In this document: piece after piece, positions 43,414-53,299 of the stretch
Layout of the letters: each line of letters begins with the position of its first letter
How positions within the stretch are numbered: position 1 is the stretch's first letter
DNA from: Sulfuritalea sp.
GTDB taxonomy: Bacteria > Pseudomonadota > Gammaproteobacteria > Burkholderiales > Rhodocyclaceae
Assembly: GCA_023229685.1 (NCBI GenBank)
Contig: JALNYT010000002.1
Span: 310,001-374,000 of the forward strand
Reading direction: 5' to 3'
Length of the DNA stretch: 64,000 nt
The notes under the pieces: generated by a model
The model's database searches: none
Told to the model about the DNA's origin: nothing
The model's input: the letters and a program-made list of their open reading frames with translations, nothing else
Translations under genes and position numbers: made by a program

Positions 43414-45068
43414 GTTGGCTGGCCGGGCCAGGCGCGCTCGATGATCCCCGCGAAGTCGGTGGCGGCGGGCAGCGTGCCGAACGTGGCGCCCCAGTGATTC
43501 GGCGTCAGGCGGGTGGCGCAGAAGGCGGCCGCTACCGGATCCGGTGCATGGCACAGCAGCAGTGCGCCCTGCATCGCCAGGGCGATGCCCTGGGTCAGCT
43601 CGCGGGCGCGAATTTCGATGTCCTGCGGATTGGTGAGGCCGTCCTTCAGCTTCGCAATGAAGGTGTCGAAGGCGCGGCTCTTTCCCAGCGCCGGCGCGAT
43701 CTCGGCCGCCAGCACCTCGACGCTCTTCGGATGGCGTCCCATGGCGCGCAGCGTGTCGAGGCACATGACGTTGCCCGAGCCCTCCCAGATGGAGTTCAAG
43801 GGACTCTGGCGGAACAGGCGTGGCATCGGGCCTTCATCGACGTAGCCGTTGCCGCCGTGCACCTCCATCGCCTCGGCCACCAGCGTCGGGCAACGCTTGC
43901 AGGTCCAGTACTTGGCCACCGGCGTCAGGATGCGGCGCAGCAGGCTCTCCGACTCGTCCTCCTGCGCGTCGAAGGCGCGCGCCAGGCGCATCGACAGCGC
44001 TGTCGCGGCTTCGGTTTCGAGCGCCATGTCGGCCAGCACGTTCATCATCAGCGGTTGCTGGCGCAAGAGCTTGCCGAAGGCAGAGCGCAGGCCGGTGTGG
44101 TGCAGCGCCTGCGACAGCGCCGAGCGCATGATGCCGGTGCTGCCGATGGCGCAGTCGAGCCGCGTATAGACCCCCATTTCCAGCACGGTCGGGATGCCGC
44201 GTCCTTCCTCGCCAACCAGCCAGCCCTGCGAGCCCCAGAACTCGGCCTCGGTGCCGGCGTTGGAGCGGTCGCCCATTTTCTCCTTGAAGCGCTGGATGCG
44301 CAGTTCATTGAGTCGTCCGTCCGGCGTCCAGCGCGGCACGAAGAAGCACGACAGGCCTCTGGGCGACTGCGCCGTGACCAGGAAAGCATCGCACATCGGC
44401 GCCGAGAGAAACCACTTGTGGCCGACGATGCGCCAGCTGCCGTCGCCTGCCGGCTCGGCGCGCGTGGTATTGGCCCGCACATCCGAACCACCCTGCTTTT
44501 CGGTGAGGCCCATGCCGATCAGTACGCCGTTCTTCTGCGCTGCGGGAATGAAGCGCTTGTCGTATTCGCGCGAGAGCATTTTCGGCATCCACTCGCGGGC
44601 GATTTCGGGTACATGGCGCAGCACCGGCACCGCGCCGTAGGTCATCGTGGTGGGACACAGCGAGCCGTCCTCGATCTCGGCGAACATGACGTAGGCAGCA
44701 GCGCGGGCCACATGCGCGCCGGGCTTGGGGTCGGCCCAGGGGCCGGTGTCGCAGCCGTGGCGCTTGAGCCAGCCAAGGCATTCGTGCCAGGAGGGATGGA
44801 ACTCGACCTCGTCGCGGCGGTTGCCGTAGCGGTCGAACAGGCGCAACTGCGGCGGGTTGTCATTGGCCAGGCGGCCGTGCTCGATCCATTCCGCACTGCC
44901 GACCTCGGCGCCGCGTGCGATCAGCCAGTCGTGCGCCCAGCCGGCGCCTTGCAGCGCGACGGCTTCCTGCAGCGGCAGGTTGCGGGTGTAGGTGTTGTAG
45001 TTTTCCAGCGCGTGGGCTTGGTTGATGACCTCGTGCGTGGCGGTGAGAGGTGGATGACTGGGTTGCAT
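43410..45068 (-). CDS. Acyl-CoA dehydrogenase, AidB-like
   Basis: FAD-dependent protein of 552 residues, longer than typical acyl-CoA dehydrogenases and resembling AidB: PTTMTYGAVPVLRHVPE, GMGLTEKQGGSDVRANTT, the long C-terminal half with VHGGNGYVDEGPMPRLFRQSPLNSIWEGSGNVMCLD. E. coli AidB is induced by alkylation damage, but this copy sits in a beta-oxidation locus and probably oxidises an acyl-CoA. ATG 45068 has AAGGAG five bases upstream. It is the first gene of the minus operon, reading away from the palindromic operator. Confidence 0.9.
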   Translation of the reverse strand: MQPSHPPLTATHEVINQAHALENYNTYTRNLPLQEAVALQGAGWAHDWLIARGAEVGSAEWIEHGRLANDNPPQLRLFDRYGNRRDEVEFHPSWHECLGWLKRHGCDTGPWADPKPGAHVARAAAYVMFAEIEDGSLCPTTMTYGAVPVLRHVPEIAREWMPKMLSREYDKRFIPAAQKNGVLIGMGLTEKQGGSDVRANTTRAEPAGDGSWRIVGHKWFLSAPMCDAFLVTAQSPRGLSCFFVPRWTPDGRLNELRIQRFKEKMGDRSNAGTEAEFWGSQGWLVGEEGRGIPTVLEMGVYTRLDCAIGSTGIMRSALSQALHHTGLRSAFGKLLRQQPLMMNVLADMALETEAATALSMRLARAFDAQEDESESLLRRILTPVAKYWTCKRCPTLVAEAMEVHGGNGYVDEGPMPRLFRQSPLNSIWEGSGNVMCLDTLRAMGRHPKSVEVLAAEIAPALGKSRAFDTFIAKLKDGLTNPQDIEIRARELTQGIALAMQGALLLCHAPDPVAAAFCATRLTPNHWGATFGTLPAATDFAGIIERAWPGQPT

Positions 45069-45188
45069 GATTGCTCCTTGTTTCATCAGGCACTGCGCCA
45101 GAACCATTTAGGCCGGCAGCGAGATCGGATCGTTGGCGGGATGTCCGGTCGTGGGTTGAGTCGGTGATTTTTGCCCCCCTCCGTTTGC

Positions 45189-45217
45189 TTGTCAAGCAAG
45201 CGCTTGCTTGGTAGCAT
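45189..45217 (+). promoter_or_regulatory. Predicted promoter of the acyl-CoA dehydrogenase-thiolase-fadB operon
   Basis: -35 TTGTCA (45189-45194), 17-bp spacer, -10 TAGCAT (45212-45217). On the other strand TTGACA (45195-45190) with an AAAAAT-like -10 near 45172-45167 would serve the divergent AidB-like operon. The operator palindrome fills the spacer. Confidence 0.6.
45193..45210. promoter_or_regulatory. Perfect 18-bp palindrome, probable TetR operator
   Basis: CAAGCAAGC-GCTTGCTTG, exactly self-complementary. It lies between -35 and -10 of the plus promoter and over the -35 of the minus promoter, so one bound dimer would block both divergent operons. The TetR gene at 41380-41985 in the minus operon is the natural candidate repressor. 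Confidence 0.8.
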
Positions 45218-45260
45218 GGCGGCCCCGTATGACCACCCCTGTATCGAGGACGGAGACCCC

Positions 45261-46414
<1,154 letters not shown>

Positions 46415-46415
<1 letters not shown>

Positions 46416-47623
46416 TGACCGAAGCCTTCATCTTCGACGCCGTGCGCACGCCGCGCGGCAAGGGCAAGCAGGGCGGTGCGCTGAATCAGGCGACGCCGAT
46501 CTATCTGGCCGCGACGGCGCTGCGCGCCCTGCGCGACCGCAACCAGCTCGACACGTCAAAGGTGGACGACGTGGTGCTCGGTTGCGTCGAACCGGTGGGC
46601 GAACAGGGCGCCGACATCGCCCGCGTCGCCGCCTTGTATGCCGACTATGCGACCAGCGCACCCGGCGTCACGGTCAGCCGCTTTTGCGCCTCAGGCCTCG
46701 AGGCCTGCAACCAGGCCGCGGCGCAGATCATGTCCGGCCAGGCCGACCTGGTGGTGGGCGGCGGCGTCGAGTCGATGTCGCGCGTGCCGATGTTCTCCTC
46801 CGGCGGCGCCTGGCCGATCGATCCGCAGGTCGCGGCGAAGACGGGCTTCGTGCCGCAGGGCATCTCGGCCGACCTGATCGCCACCAAGTGGGGATTTTCG
46901 CGCCACGATGTGGATGCCTACGCCGCCGAATCGCAGCGCCGTGCCAAGCAGGCCTGGGACGAAGGGCGCTTCGCCAGGTCGATTGTGCCGGTGAAGGACA
47001 TCAACGGCCTGGTCATGCTCGATCGCGACGAATACATGCGGCCGGAAACCACGCTCGAATCGCTGGCGCAACTCAAGCCCGCGTTTATCGAGCAGGGCGA
47101 GAAGTACGGCTTCAACAGCGTGATGCTGCAGCGCTACCCGGAAGTCGAGCGCATCACGCATGTGCATCACGCCGGCAACAGTTCGGGCATCGTCGATGGC
47201 GCCGCCGCCGTGCTGTTCGGCACGCGGGAGATGGGCGCGGAGCTGGGCCTCAAGCCGCGCGCCCGGATCCGTGCCTTTGCCTCGATCGGCTCGGAGCCAT
47301 CGATCATGCTGACCGGCCCCTCCTATGCCGCGGAAAAGGCCCTCAAGCGCGCCGGCATGAGCGTCGGCGACATCGACCTGTTCGAACTCAATGAGGCCTT
47401 CGCCGCGGTAGTGCTGCGCTTCATGCAGGTGCTCGACGTGTCGCACGACCGGATGAACGTCAACGGCGGCGCGATCGCCATGGGCCATCCGCTGGGCGCC
47501 ACCGGCGCCATGATTCTCGGCACGCTGCTCGATGAACTCGAGTGCCGTGATCTGGCCACCGGTCTGGCTACGCTCTGCGTCGGCGCCGGCATGGGCATCG
47601 CAACGATTATTGAGAGAGTCTGA
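46415..47623 (+). CDS. Acetyl-CoA C-acetyltransferase / 3-ketoacyl-CoA thiolase, FadA-like
   Basis: Thiolase of 402 residues. Nucleophile Cys in VSRFCASGLEACNQ, catalytic His in FELNEAFAAVV and GGAIAMGHPLGATGAMI, second Cys in TLCVGAGMG (family usually has GGG; here VGAGMG). Its ATG shares one base with the preceding stop (TAATG). With the downstream FadB it would form the alpha2-beta2 trifunctional complex. Confidence 0.94.
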
Positions 47624-47624
47624 A

Positions 47625-49772
47625 ATGCTGAACTATTCCATTGACGCGGACGGCATCGCCACCGTCGAATTCGACTACCCCGGCAAGTCGCAGAACATCC
47701 TCAACGCCGCCTCGATGGGGGCTTACGCCGAGACCATGCAGAAGGCCCTGGCCGATGCCGCGGTCAAGGGCATCGTCGTCGCCTCGGCGAAGAAGGACTT
47801 CATCGCCGGCGGCGATCTCGCCGAGCTCGGCGCCGCTACCGATGCGGCAGCCTTCTACCGCGACATCAGCGCCTGGCACCGCCTCATGCGCGCCATCGAA
47901 CTCGGCGGCAAGCCGGTGGCGGCGGCGCTCAATGGCAGCACGCTGGGCGGCGGCATGGAAATCGCGCTGGGCTGTCATTACCGCGTCGCGGCCGACAACC
48001 CCAAGGCGCGCTTCGGCTTTCCCGAGGTCACTCTCGGCCTGCTGCCCGGCGCCGGCGGCACGCAGCGCGTGCCGCGCCTGGTCGGCATGATGGCGGCGGC
48101 GCCGCTGCTCATGGAAGGCAAGCGCATCAAGGCGGCCGAGGCGCAGAAGATCGGCATGATCCACGCCGTGGTGGCGGCGGGCGAGGAGCGCAAGGCGGCG
48201 CGGCAATGGGTGGCGGACACCTTGGCTGCCGGCACCAAGCCGCTGCAGCCCTGGGACATGAAAAGCGCCAAGATTCCCGGCGGCGGTCCCAACACGCCTT
48301 CCGGCATGCAGATGCTGATGGCGGCCAACGCCATGCTGCGCGAGAAGACCTACGACAACTACCCGGCGCCGCGCCATATCCTCTCCTGCGTCTATGAGGG
48401 ACTGTCGACCAACCTCGACACGGGACTCGCGATCGAGGCGCGCTACTTCACCAATCTGGTGATGTCGCCGGTGTCGAAGAACATGATCCGCAGCCTGTTC
48501 TTCGGCATGCAGGAAGCCAACAAGCTGGCGTCGCGCCCAAGCGGCGTGCCGCAGCAGACGTACACGAAGATCGGCATGCTCGGCGCCGGCATGATGGGTG
48601 CCGGCATTGCCATGTCGACGGCGACTGCCGGCATCGACATCGTGCTGCTCGATACCACGCAGGAAGCGGCGGACAAGGGCAAGGACTACGCGCGCAAGCA
48701 GTGGGGCAAGCAGGTGCAGAGGGGGCGCATGACGGCCGAAGCGATGGAAGGTTTGCTCGCCCGCATCCACCCCACCGCCAGCTATGCCGACCTCAAGGGG
48801 TGCGAACTGGTGGTCGAGGCCGTGTTCGAGAAGCGCGAGATCAAGGCCGAGGTGACGAAAAAGGCGGAAGCAGTGATCGGCGCGGACGCCATCTTCGCCT
48901 CCAACACCTCGACCCTGCCGATCACCGGCCTGGCAGAAGCCAGTGTGCGCCCGGCCAACTTCATCGGCCTGCATTTCTTCTCGCCGGCGGAAAAGATGCC
49001 GCTGGTCGAAATCATCGTCGGCAAGGCTACGTCGGACGCCACGCTGGCGCGCTCGATGGACTATGTGCGGGCCATCGGCAAGACGCCGATCGTGGTCAAT
49101 GATTCGCGCGGCTTCTACACCAGCCGCGTGTTCGGCACCTACGTTTCGGAAGGCATGGCCCTGCTCGAGGAAGGCGTGCCGCCGGCGCTGATCGACAAGG
49201 CCGGACTGATCGCCGGGATGCCGGTCGGCCCGCTGGCGCTGGCCGACGAAGTGTCGATCGAACTGGTGTACAAGGTGGCGCAGCAGACCCGGGCCGACCT
49301 CGGTGCCGCCTATGTCGAGCGCGCCGCCGATCGCGTCGCGACGAAAATGGTAGCCGACCTGGGCCGGCTCGGACGCAAGTCCGGCGCGGGTTTCTACGAC
49401 TACCCGGCCGACGGGCCGAAGCACCTGTGGCCCGGATTGGCCGAGCACTTCCCACCAAGAGTCGGCGCTGACGGTACGGCGATGATTTCGCTCGAGCAGA
49501 TTGTCGAGCGCCTGATCCTGGTGCAGTCGGTGGAAACCGTGCGCTGCCTCGAAGAGAAGGTGCTGCGCGCGCCGATCGATGCCGATGTCGGCGCCATTCT
49601 CGGCTGGGCCTATCCGCCCTTCCGCGGCGGCCCGATCGGCTGGTTGCACACGCTCGGTCTGCCGCAGGCCGTGGCGGCAATGGATCGTCTGGCGACGCAA
49701 TGCGGTCCGCGTTTCGCGGCGCCGAAATTGCTGCGCGACATGGCGGCGAAGGGCGAGCACTTCTACGCCTGA
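47625..49772 (+). CDS. fadB: Fatty-acid oxidation complex alpha subunit (FadB type)
   Basis: Multifunctional enzyme of 715 residues, full length for FadB. The crotonase domain has DFIAGGDLAELG, TLGGGMEIALGCHYRVA and PEVTLGLLPGAGGTQRVPR; the dehydrogenase domain begins KIGMLGAGMMGAGIAMSTA near residue 312, with catalytic His in GLHFFSPAEKMPLVE. The two C-terminal domains are separated by a linker with an in-frame 22-nt repeat (VGADGTA, 49460-49481). It starts right after the thiolase gene. A second repeat copy begins 5 bp past its stop. Confidence 0.95.
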   Translation: MLNYSIDADGIATVEFDYPGKSQNILNAASMGAYAETMQKALADAAVKGIVVASAKKDFIAGGDLAELGAATDAAAFYRDISAWHRLMRAIELGGKPVAAALNGSTLGGGMEIALGCHYRVAADNPKARFGFPEVTLGLLPGAGGTQRVPRLVGMMAAAPLLMEGKRIKAAEAQKIGMIHAVVAAGEERKAARQWVADTLAAGTKPLQPWDMKSAKIPGGGPNTPSGMQMLMAANAMLREKTYDNYPAPRHILSCVYEGLSTNLDTGLAIEARYFTNLVMSPVSKNMIRSLFFGMQEANKLASRPSGVPQQTYTKIGMLGAGMMGAGIAMSTATAGIDIVLLDTTQEAADKGKDYARKQWGKQVQRGRMTAEAMEGLLARIHPTASYADLKGCELVVEAVFEKREIKAEVTKKAEAVIGADAIFASNTSTLPITGLAEASVRPANFIGLHFFSPAEKMPLVEIIVGKATSDATLARSMDYVRAIGKTPIVVNDSRGFYTSRVFGTYVSEGMALLEEGVPPALIDKAGLIAGMPVGPLALADEVSIELVYKVAQQTRADLGAAYVERAADRVATKMVADLGRLGRKSGAGFYDYPADGPKHLWPGLAEHFPPRVGADGTAMISLEQIVERLILVQSVETVRCLEEKVLRAPIDADVGAILGWAYPPFRGGPIGWLHTLGLPQAVAAMDRLATQCGPRFAAPKLLRDMAAKGEHFYA
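49460..49481 (+). repeat. 22-nt dispersed repeat, copy 7 (in-frame within fadB)
   Basis: Reads AGTCGGCGCTGA then CGGTACGGCG, two mismatches; translated VGADGTA, in the linker between the two C-terminal dehydrogenase domains. Confidence 0.75.
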
Positions 49773-49777
49773 TAGGG

Positions 49778-49799
49778 AGTCGGCGCTGGCGGTACGGCG
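49778..49799 (+). repeat. 22-nt dispersed repeat, copy 8 (between fadB and hsdR)
   Basis: Reads AGTCGGCGCTGG then CGGTACGGCG, one mismatch from consensus. It lies 5 bp after the fadB stop and on the left of the restriction-modification locus. Confidence 0.9.
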
Positions 49800-49978
49800 C
49801 AAGTGACAGGCCGTATCTCATTTTGATGGCCGGCGCCCGGTCAGCGGCGGTCGTCGTCCTTCGTCAACCCGTTTTATTACACAATCGGCATTTATCCGTA
49901 CTGCTGTACACTCCGGTCGTCCTGGCTGGTACATGACGCGAAGACGACAAATAACCGGAAAGTCACCAAAAAGACCAG

Positions 49979-52555
49979 ATGGCGGCGAAGGAAGCCAAAG
50001 CCCGCATCAAGATCAACAAACTGCTCGAAGAGTCGGGCTGGCGCTTCTTCGACTGCGCTGCGGGCAAGGCCAACATCGTTCTCGAGCCCAAGGTCAGGCT
50101 GACCAAAACGGCGGTCGATGCCCTCGGCGAAAATTTCGAGCAAACCGGCAAGGGCTTCATCGACTTCCTGCTGCTCGACGAGAACGGTTTTCCGCTGCTC
50201 GTGCTCGAAGCCAAATCGGAAGACAAGAACCCGCTGGTCGGCAAGGAACAGGCGCGCAAGTATGCGAAATCGCAAAGCTGCCGCTTCATCGTCCTGTCCA
50301 ACGGCAATCTGCATTATTTCTGGGATCTGGAGCAGGGCAACCCGCACATCATCACGCGCTTTCCCTCGCCCGATTCGATCAAGGGCTATCACCGCTTCAA
50401 GCCCAATCCGCAACAGCTCCTTACCGAACTGGTCGGCAAGGATTACATCGCGCTGACGCAGATGCCCGGCTATGCGGCCGAGGCCGGCTGGAACAATCCC
50501 GCCGAGCGCGACGCCTTCATGCAGAAGAACCGTCTGCGTTTCCTGCGCGATTACCAGAAGCGCGCGGTGCAGGCGATTCAGGATGCGGTCGCCGAGGGCC
50601 ACAGCCGCTTCCTGTTCGAGATGGCCACCGGCACCGGCAAGACGCTCACCGCGGCCGCCGTCATCAAGCTCTTCCTGCGCACCGGCAACGCCCGCCGAGT
50701 GCTGTTCCTCGTCGACCGGCTGGAACTCGAAGACCAGGCCAACAAGGCCTTCATCGCCCAACTCCGGAACGACTACAGCTCGGTGATCTACAAGGAACGG
50801 CGCGACGAATGGCGCAAGGCGGAGATCGTCGTCACCACCGTGCAATCGCTGCTGTTCAACGACAAGTACCGGCGCCTGTTCTCGCCGACCGATTTCGACC
50901 TGGTGATTTCGGACGAAGCGCACCGCTCCATCGGCGGCAATGCCCGCGCCGTGTTCGAGTATTTCGTCGGCTACAAGCTGGGGCTCACCGCCACGCCGCG
51001 CGACTACCTCAAGAAGTTCGACGCCGGGAAGACCAGCACCCGCGACCCGCGCGAGGCCGAGCGCCGCCTGCTGCTCGACACCTACCGCACCTTCGGCTGC
51101 GAATCCGGCCAGCCCACCTACCGCTATTCGCTGCTCGACGGCGTGCGCGAGGGTTATCTGATCAACCCGGTGGTGGTCGACGCCCGCACCGACATCACCA
51201 CGCAACTGCTGTCCGACCAGGGCTACGCCGTTGTCGTGCCCGTTGCGGCAACGGGCACGACGGCGGACACGGAACAGGAAAGCTTTTTCCACAAGGACTT
51301 CGAAAAGAAATTCTTTTCCGAGGCCACCAATCGCCTCTTCTGCGAAACTTTCCTGAAAAATGCGTTGCGCGATCCGGTCAGCCGTGAACTCGGCAAGGCC
51401 ATCGTCTTCGCCGTCAGCCAGAATCACGCCGCCAAGCTGACCCAGGTCCTCAACGAACTGGCCGATGCACTCTGGCCCGGCAAGTACCAGTCGGACTTTG
51501 CCGTGCAGGTCACCTCGCTGATTCCGGACGCACAGCAATACACCATCAACTTCACCAACAACAATCTGCTCGGCTCGGCCAATTTCCTCGACGCCTACAA
51601 GACCAGCAAGGCGCGCGTCTGCGTCACCGTCGGCATGATGACGACCGGCTACGACTGTCCGGACATCCTCAACCTCGGCCTGATGCGGCCGATTTTCTCG
51701 CCCTCGGACTTCGTGCAGATCAAGGGCCGCGGCACGCGCAAGCACGACTTTCTCGAACAGCTTTTCGACAAGCGCTTGAAGGCCGAAATCCTGACTGACG
51801 GCAAGCGCGAAAAGACGCAGTTCAAGCTGTTCGACTTCTTCGCCAACTGCGAATACTTCGAAGAGAAATTCAACTACGACGAGGTGCTGAAGCTGCCCCG
51901 GCCTGGGGCGGGCGCCGGCGAAGGACAGGACACGGGCGGCGGCGGCACGGTCGGGGCCGGCGGCGACTACATCCACGGCGGCGGCGACGCCCTTGCCCAT
52001 ATCGCCGAAGAACCCGTCGGCCCGCAGGGCATGAAAATCGACCGCATGTTCTTCGAGGGTTTCGAGAACACCGTCAAGGCCGATCCGCACGTGCGCCGGC
52101 AGGTCGAGAACGAGCAGTGGGACCAGGCCGTCGATTACGTCGCCACCCGGCTGCTCGACAAACCGGCCGAGTTCTACACCCTCGACAAGCTGCGCCGCGC
52201 GGCGGGCGTCGACCGCCGCCTGACGCTGCGCGAAATCCTGGAAAAGATTTTCGGCCTGATTCCCTACTTCAAGGACAAGGACGAGCTGCTCGAAGACGAA
52301 TTCCAGAAGTTCCTGCTCGATGCCTCGACGGAAAACATCGAAAAGCAGGCCGCAGCCATCGTTGCCATGAAATACTTCTTCAAGGCCTACGCCACCGACG
52401 GCCGCCTGCGCGACATCATCGAGCAAGGCAAGCTGACCGACCTCAACGTCAATTCCACCTTCAACATGGCCGACTTCAAGGCCGTGCCCAAGGAATGGCG
52501 CGCCAGGATTCCGGAGTACGTCAAGGACTACGTGCCGCTCAACCAGTTCATGTAG
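49979..52555 (+). CDS. hsdR: Type I restriction enzyme R subunit (DEAD/DEAH helicase-nuclease)
   Basis: Motor and nuclease subunit of 858 residues, cutting unmodified DNA after ATP-driven translocation. The N-terminal PD-(D/E)xK nuclease has D62, E77 and K79 in FIDFLLLDENGFPLLVLEAK. Helicase motifs: Walker A ATGTGKT near 216-222, DEAH at 312-315, LTATPRDYLKKF, and VQIKGRGTRKHD in the second RecA domain. A Gly-rich linker (~641-664) precedes the C-terminal domain that contacts the methylase. It resembles the EcoEI-type (type I) R subunit. hicAB and then fused hsdM-hsdS follow in the same direction. Confidence 0.94.
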   Translation: MAAKEAKARIKINKLLEESGWRFFDCAAGKANIVLEPKVRLTKTAVDALGENFEQTGKGFIDFLLLDENGFPLLVLEAKSEDKNPLVGKEQARKYAKSQSCRFIVLSNGNLHYFWDLEQGNPHIITRFPSPDSIKGYHRFKPNPQQLLTELVGKDYIALTQMPGYAAEAGWNNPAERDAFMQKNRLRFLRDYQKRAVQAIQDAVAEGHSRFLFEMATGTGKTLTAAAVIKLFLRTGNARRVLFLVDRLELEDQANKAFIAQLRNDYSSVIYKERRDEWRKAEIVVTTVQSLLFNDKYRRLFSPTDFDLVISDEAHRSIGGNARAVFEYFVGYKLGLTATPRDYLKKFDAGKTSTRDPREAERRLLLDTYRTFGCESGQPTYRYSLLDGVREGYLINPVVVDARTDITTQLLSDQGYAVVVPVAATGTTADTEQESFFHKDFEKKFFSEATNRLFCETFLKNALRDPVSRELGKAIVFAVSQNHAAKLTQVLNELADALWPGKYQSDFAVQVTSLIPDAQQYTINFTNNNLLGSANFLDAYKTSKARVCVTVGMMTTGYDCPDILNLGLMRPIFSPSDFVQIKGRGTRKHDFLEQLFDKRLKAEILTDGKREKTQFKLFDFFANCEYFEEKFNYDEVLKLPRPGAGAGEGQDTGGGGTVGAGGDYIHGGGDALAHIAEEPVGPQGMKIDRMFFEGFENTVKADPHVRRQVENEQWDQAVDYVATRLLDKPAEFYTLDKLRRAAGVDRRLTLREILEKIFGLIPYFKDKDELLEDEFQKFLLDASTENIEKQAAAIVAMKYFFKAYATDGRLRDIIEQGKLTDLNVNSTFNMADFKAVPKEWRARIPEYVKDYVPLNQFM

Positions 52556-52610
52556 CGGCCGATGCGCGATGCTGCTTGAAAAGTGGTGCCGCTATTGATA
52601 CCATTGATTC

Positions 52611-52868
52611 ATGGCGTCTTCCACCAAGATCCTCGACCAGATGCGACGCGAACCCGGCAATGTGCGGTTTGCCGATCTCAAGAAGGTGTGCGAGGCATAT
52701 TTCGGGAAGCCGCGCCAGACGGGCACCAGTCACGCCATCTTCAAGACGCCCTGGGTGGGCGATCCGCGGATCAACATCCAGGACGACAAAGGCAAGGCCA
52801 AGGCATATCAGGTCAGGCAGGTGCTGCTTGCAATCGACAAACTGGAGGGACTGCGCAATGAGCGTTGA
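52611..52868 (+). CDS. hicA: HicA-family toxin
   Basis: Putative mRNA interferase of 85 residues with the HicA/YcfA double-stranded-RNA-binding-like fold: NVRFADLKKVCEAYFG then the catalytic His41 in GTSHAIFKTPW, and DPRINIQDDKGKAKAYQVRQVL. HicA toxins cleave mRNA unless held by HicB. The next gene overlaps its 3' end by 11 bp and encodes the antitoxin. The pair sits between hsdR and hsdMS, which would penalise loss of the restriction locus. Confidence 0.85.
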   Translation: MASSTKILDQMRREPGNVRFADLKKVCEAYFGKPRQTGTSHAIFKTPWVGDPRINIQDDKGKAKAYQVRQVLLAIDKLEGLRNER

Positions 52869-53181
52869 TCACTACACCTACCGCGTCACCTGGTCGGCCG
52901 AGGACGGCGAACACGTCGGCCTGTGCGCCGAATTTCCGTCGCTGTCATGGCTGTCGAAAACGCCGGAAGCCGCGCTGAAGGGAATCCGGCGGGTCGTGTC
53001 CGAGGCGGTGGCCGACATGCAGACTGCCGGCGAGGCCGTTCCGGTTCCCCTGGCGGAAAAGCACTACAGCGGCGAGTTTCGCGTGCGCATTCCGCCGCAG
53101 GTGCATCGCGCCCTGGCGACAGAGGCCGCCGAGCAGGGCGTGAGCCTGAATCGGCTGGCGAGCGCAAAGCTGGCGGCGTAA
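52858..53181 (+). CDS. hicB: HicB-family antitoxin
   Basis: Antitoxin of 107 residues. N-terminal HicB fold: YTYRVTWSAEDGEHVGLCAEFPSLSWLSKTPEAALKGI (broken into DGEHVGLCAEFPSL and TPEAALKGI for reference); C-terminal ribbon-helix-helix-like part FRVRIPPQVHRALATEAAEQG then VSLNRLASAKLAA, which should bind the promoter DNA. The ATG at 52858 lies inside the hicA 3' end, giving coupled expression. A 22-nt repeat copy follows 44 bp after the stop. Confidence 0.86.
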   Translation: MSVDHYTYRVTWSAEDGEHVGLCAEFPSLSWLSKTPEAALKGIRRVVSEAVADMQTAGEAVPVPLAEKHYSGEFRVRIPPQVHRALATEAAEQGVSLNRLASAKLAA

Positions 53182-53225
53182 GTCGGAATCGGGGAGTCAC
53201 TGACTCCCCAATCCTCGGTACAAGT

Positions 53226-53247
53226 CGCCGTCCCGCCAGCGCCGACT
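53226..53247 (-). repeat. 22-nt dispersed repeat, copy 9 (between hicB and hsdMS)
   Basis: Exact consensus match on the minus strand (AGTCGGCGCTGG then CGGGACGGCG). It separates hsdR-hicAB from hsdMS and is inverted relative to the copies at 49778 and 55866. Confidence 0.9.
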
Positions 53248-53299
53248 GTTCGCAAACGCACCTCCTTCCCGCAACGCTTGCCAAGAGACGCCTGACCCC

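Noticed and set aside
47607..49802. 731-codon frame antisense to fadB
   Set aside because: Shadow of fadB; rich in His, Arg and Gly with no domain.
49892..52426. 844-codon frame antisense to hsdR
   Set aside because: hsdR has full motif support on the plus strand; the reverse frame has none.
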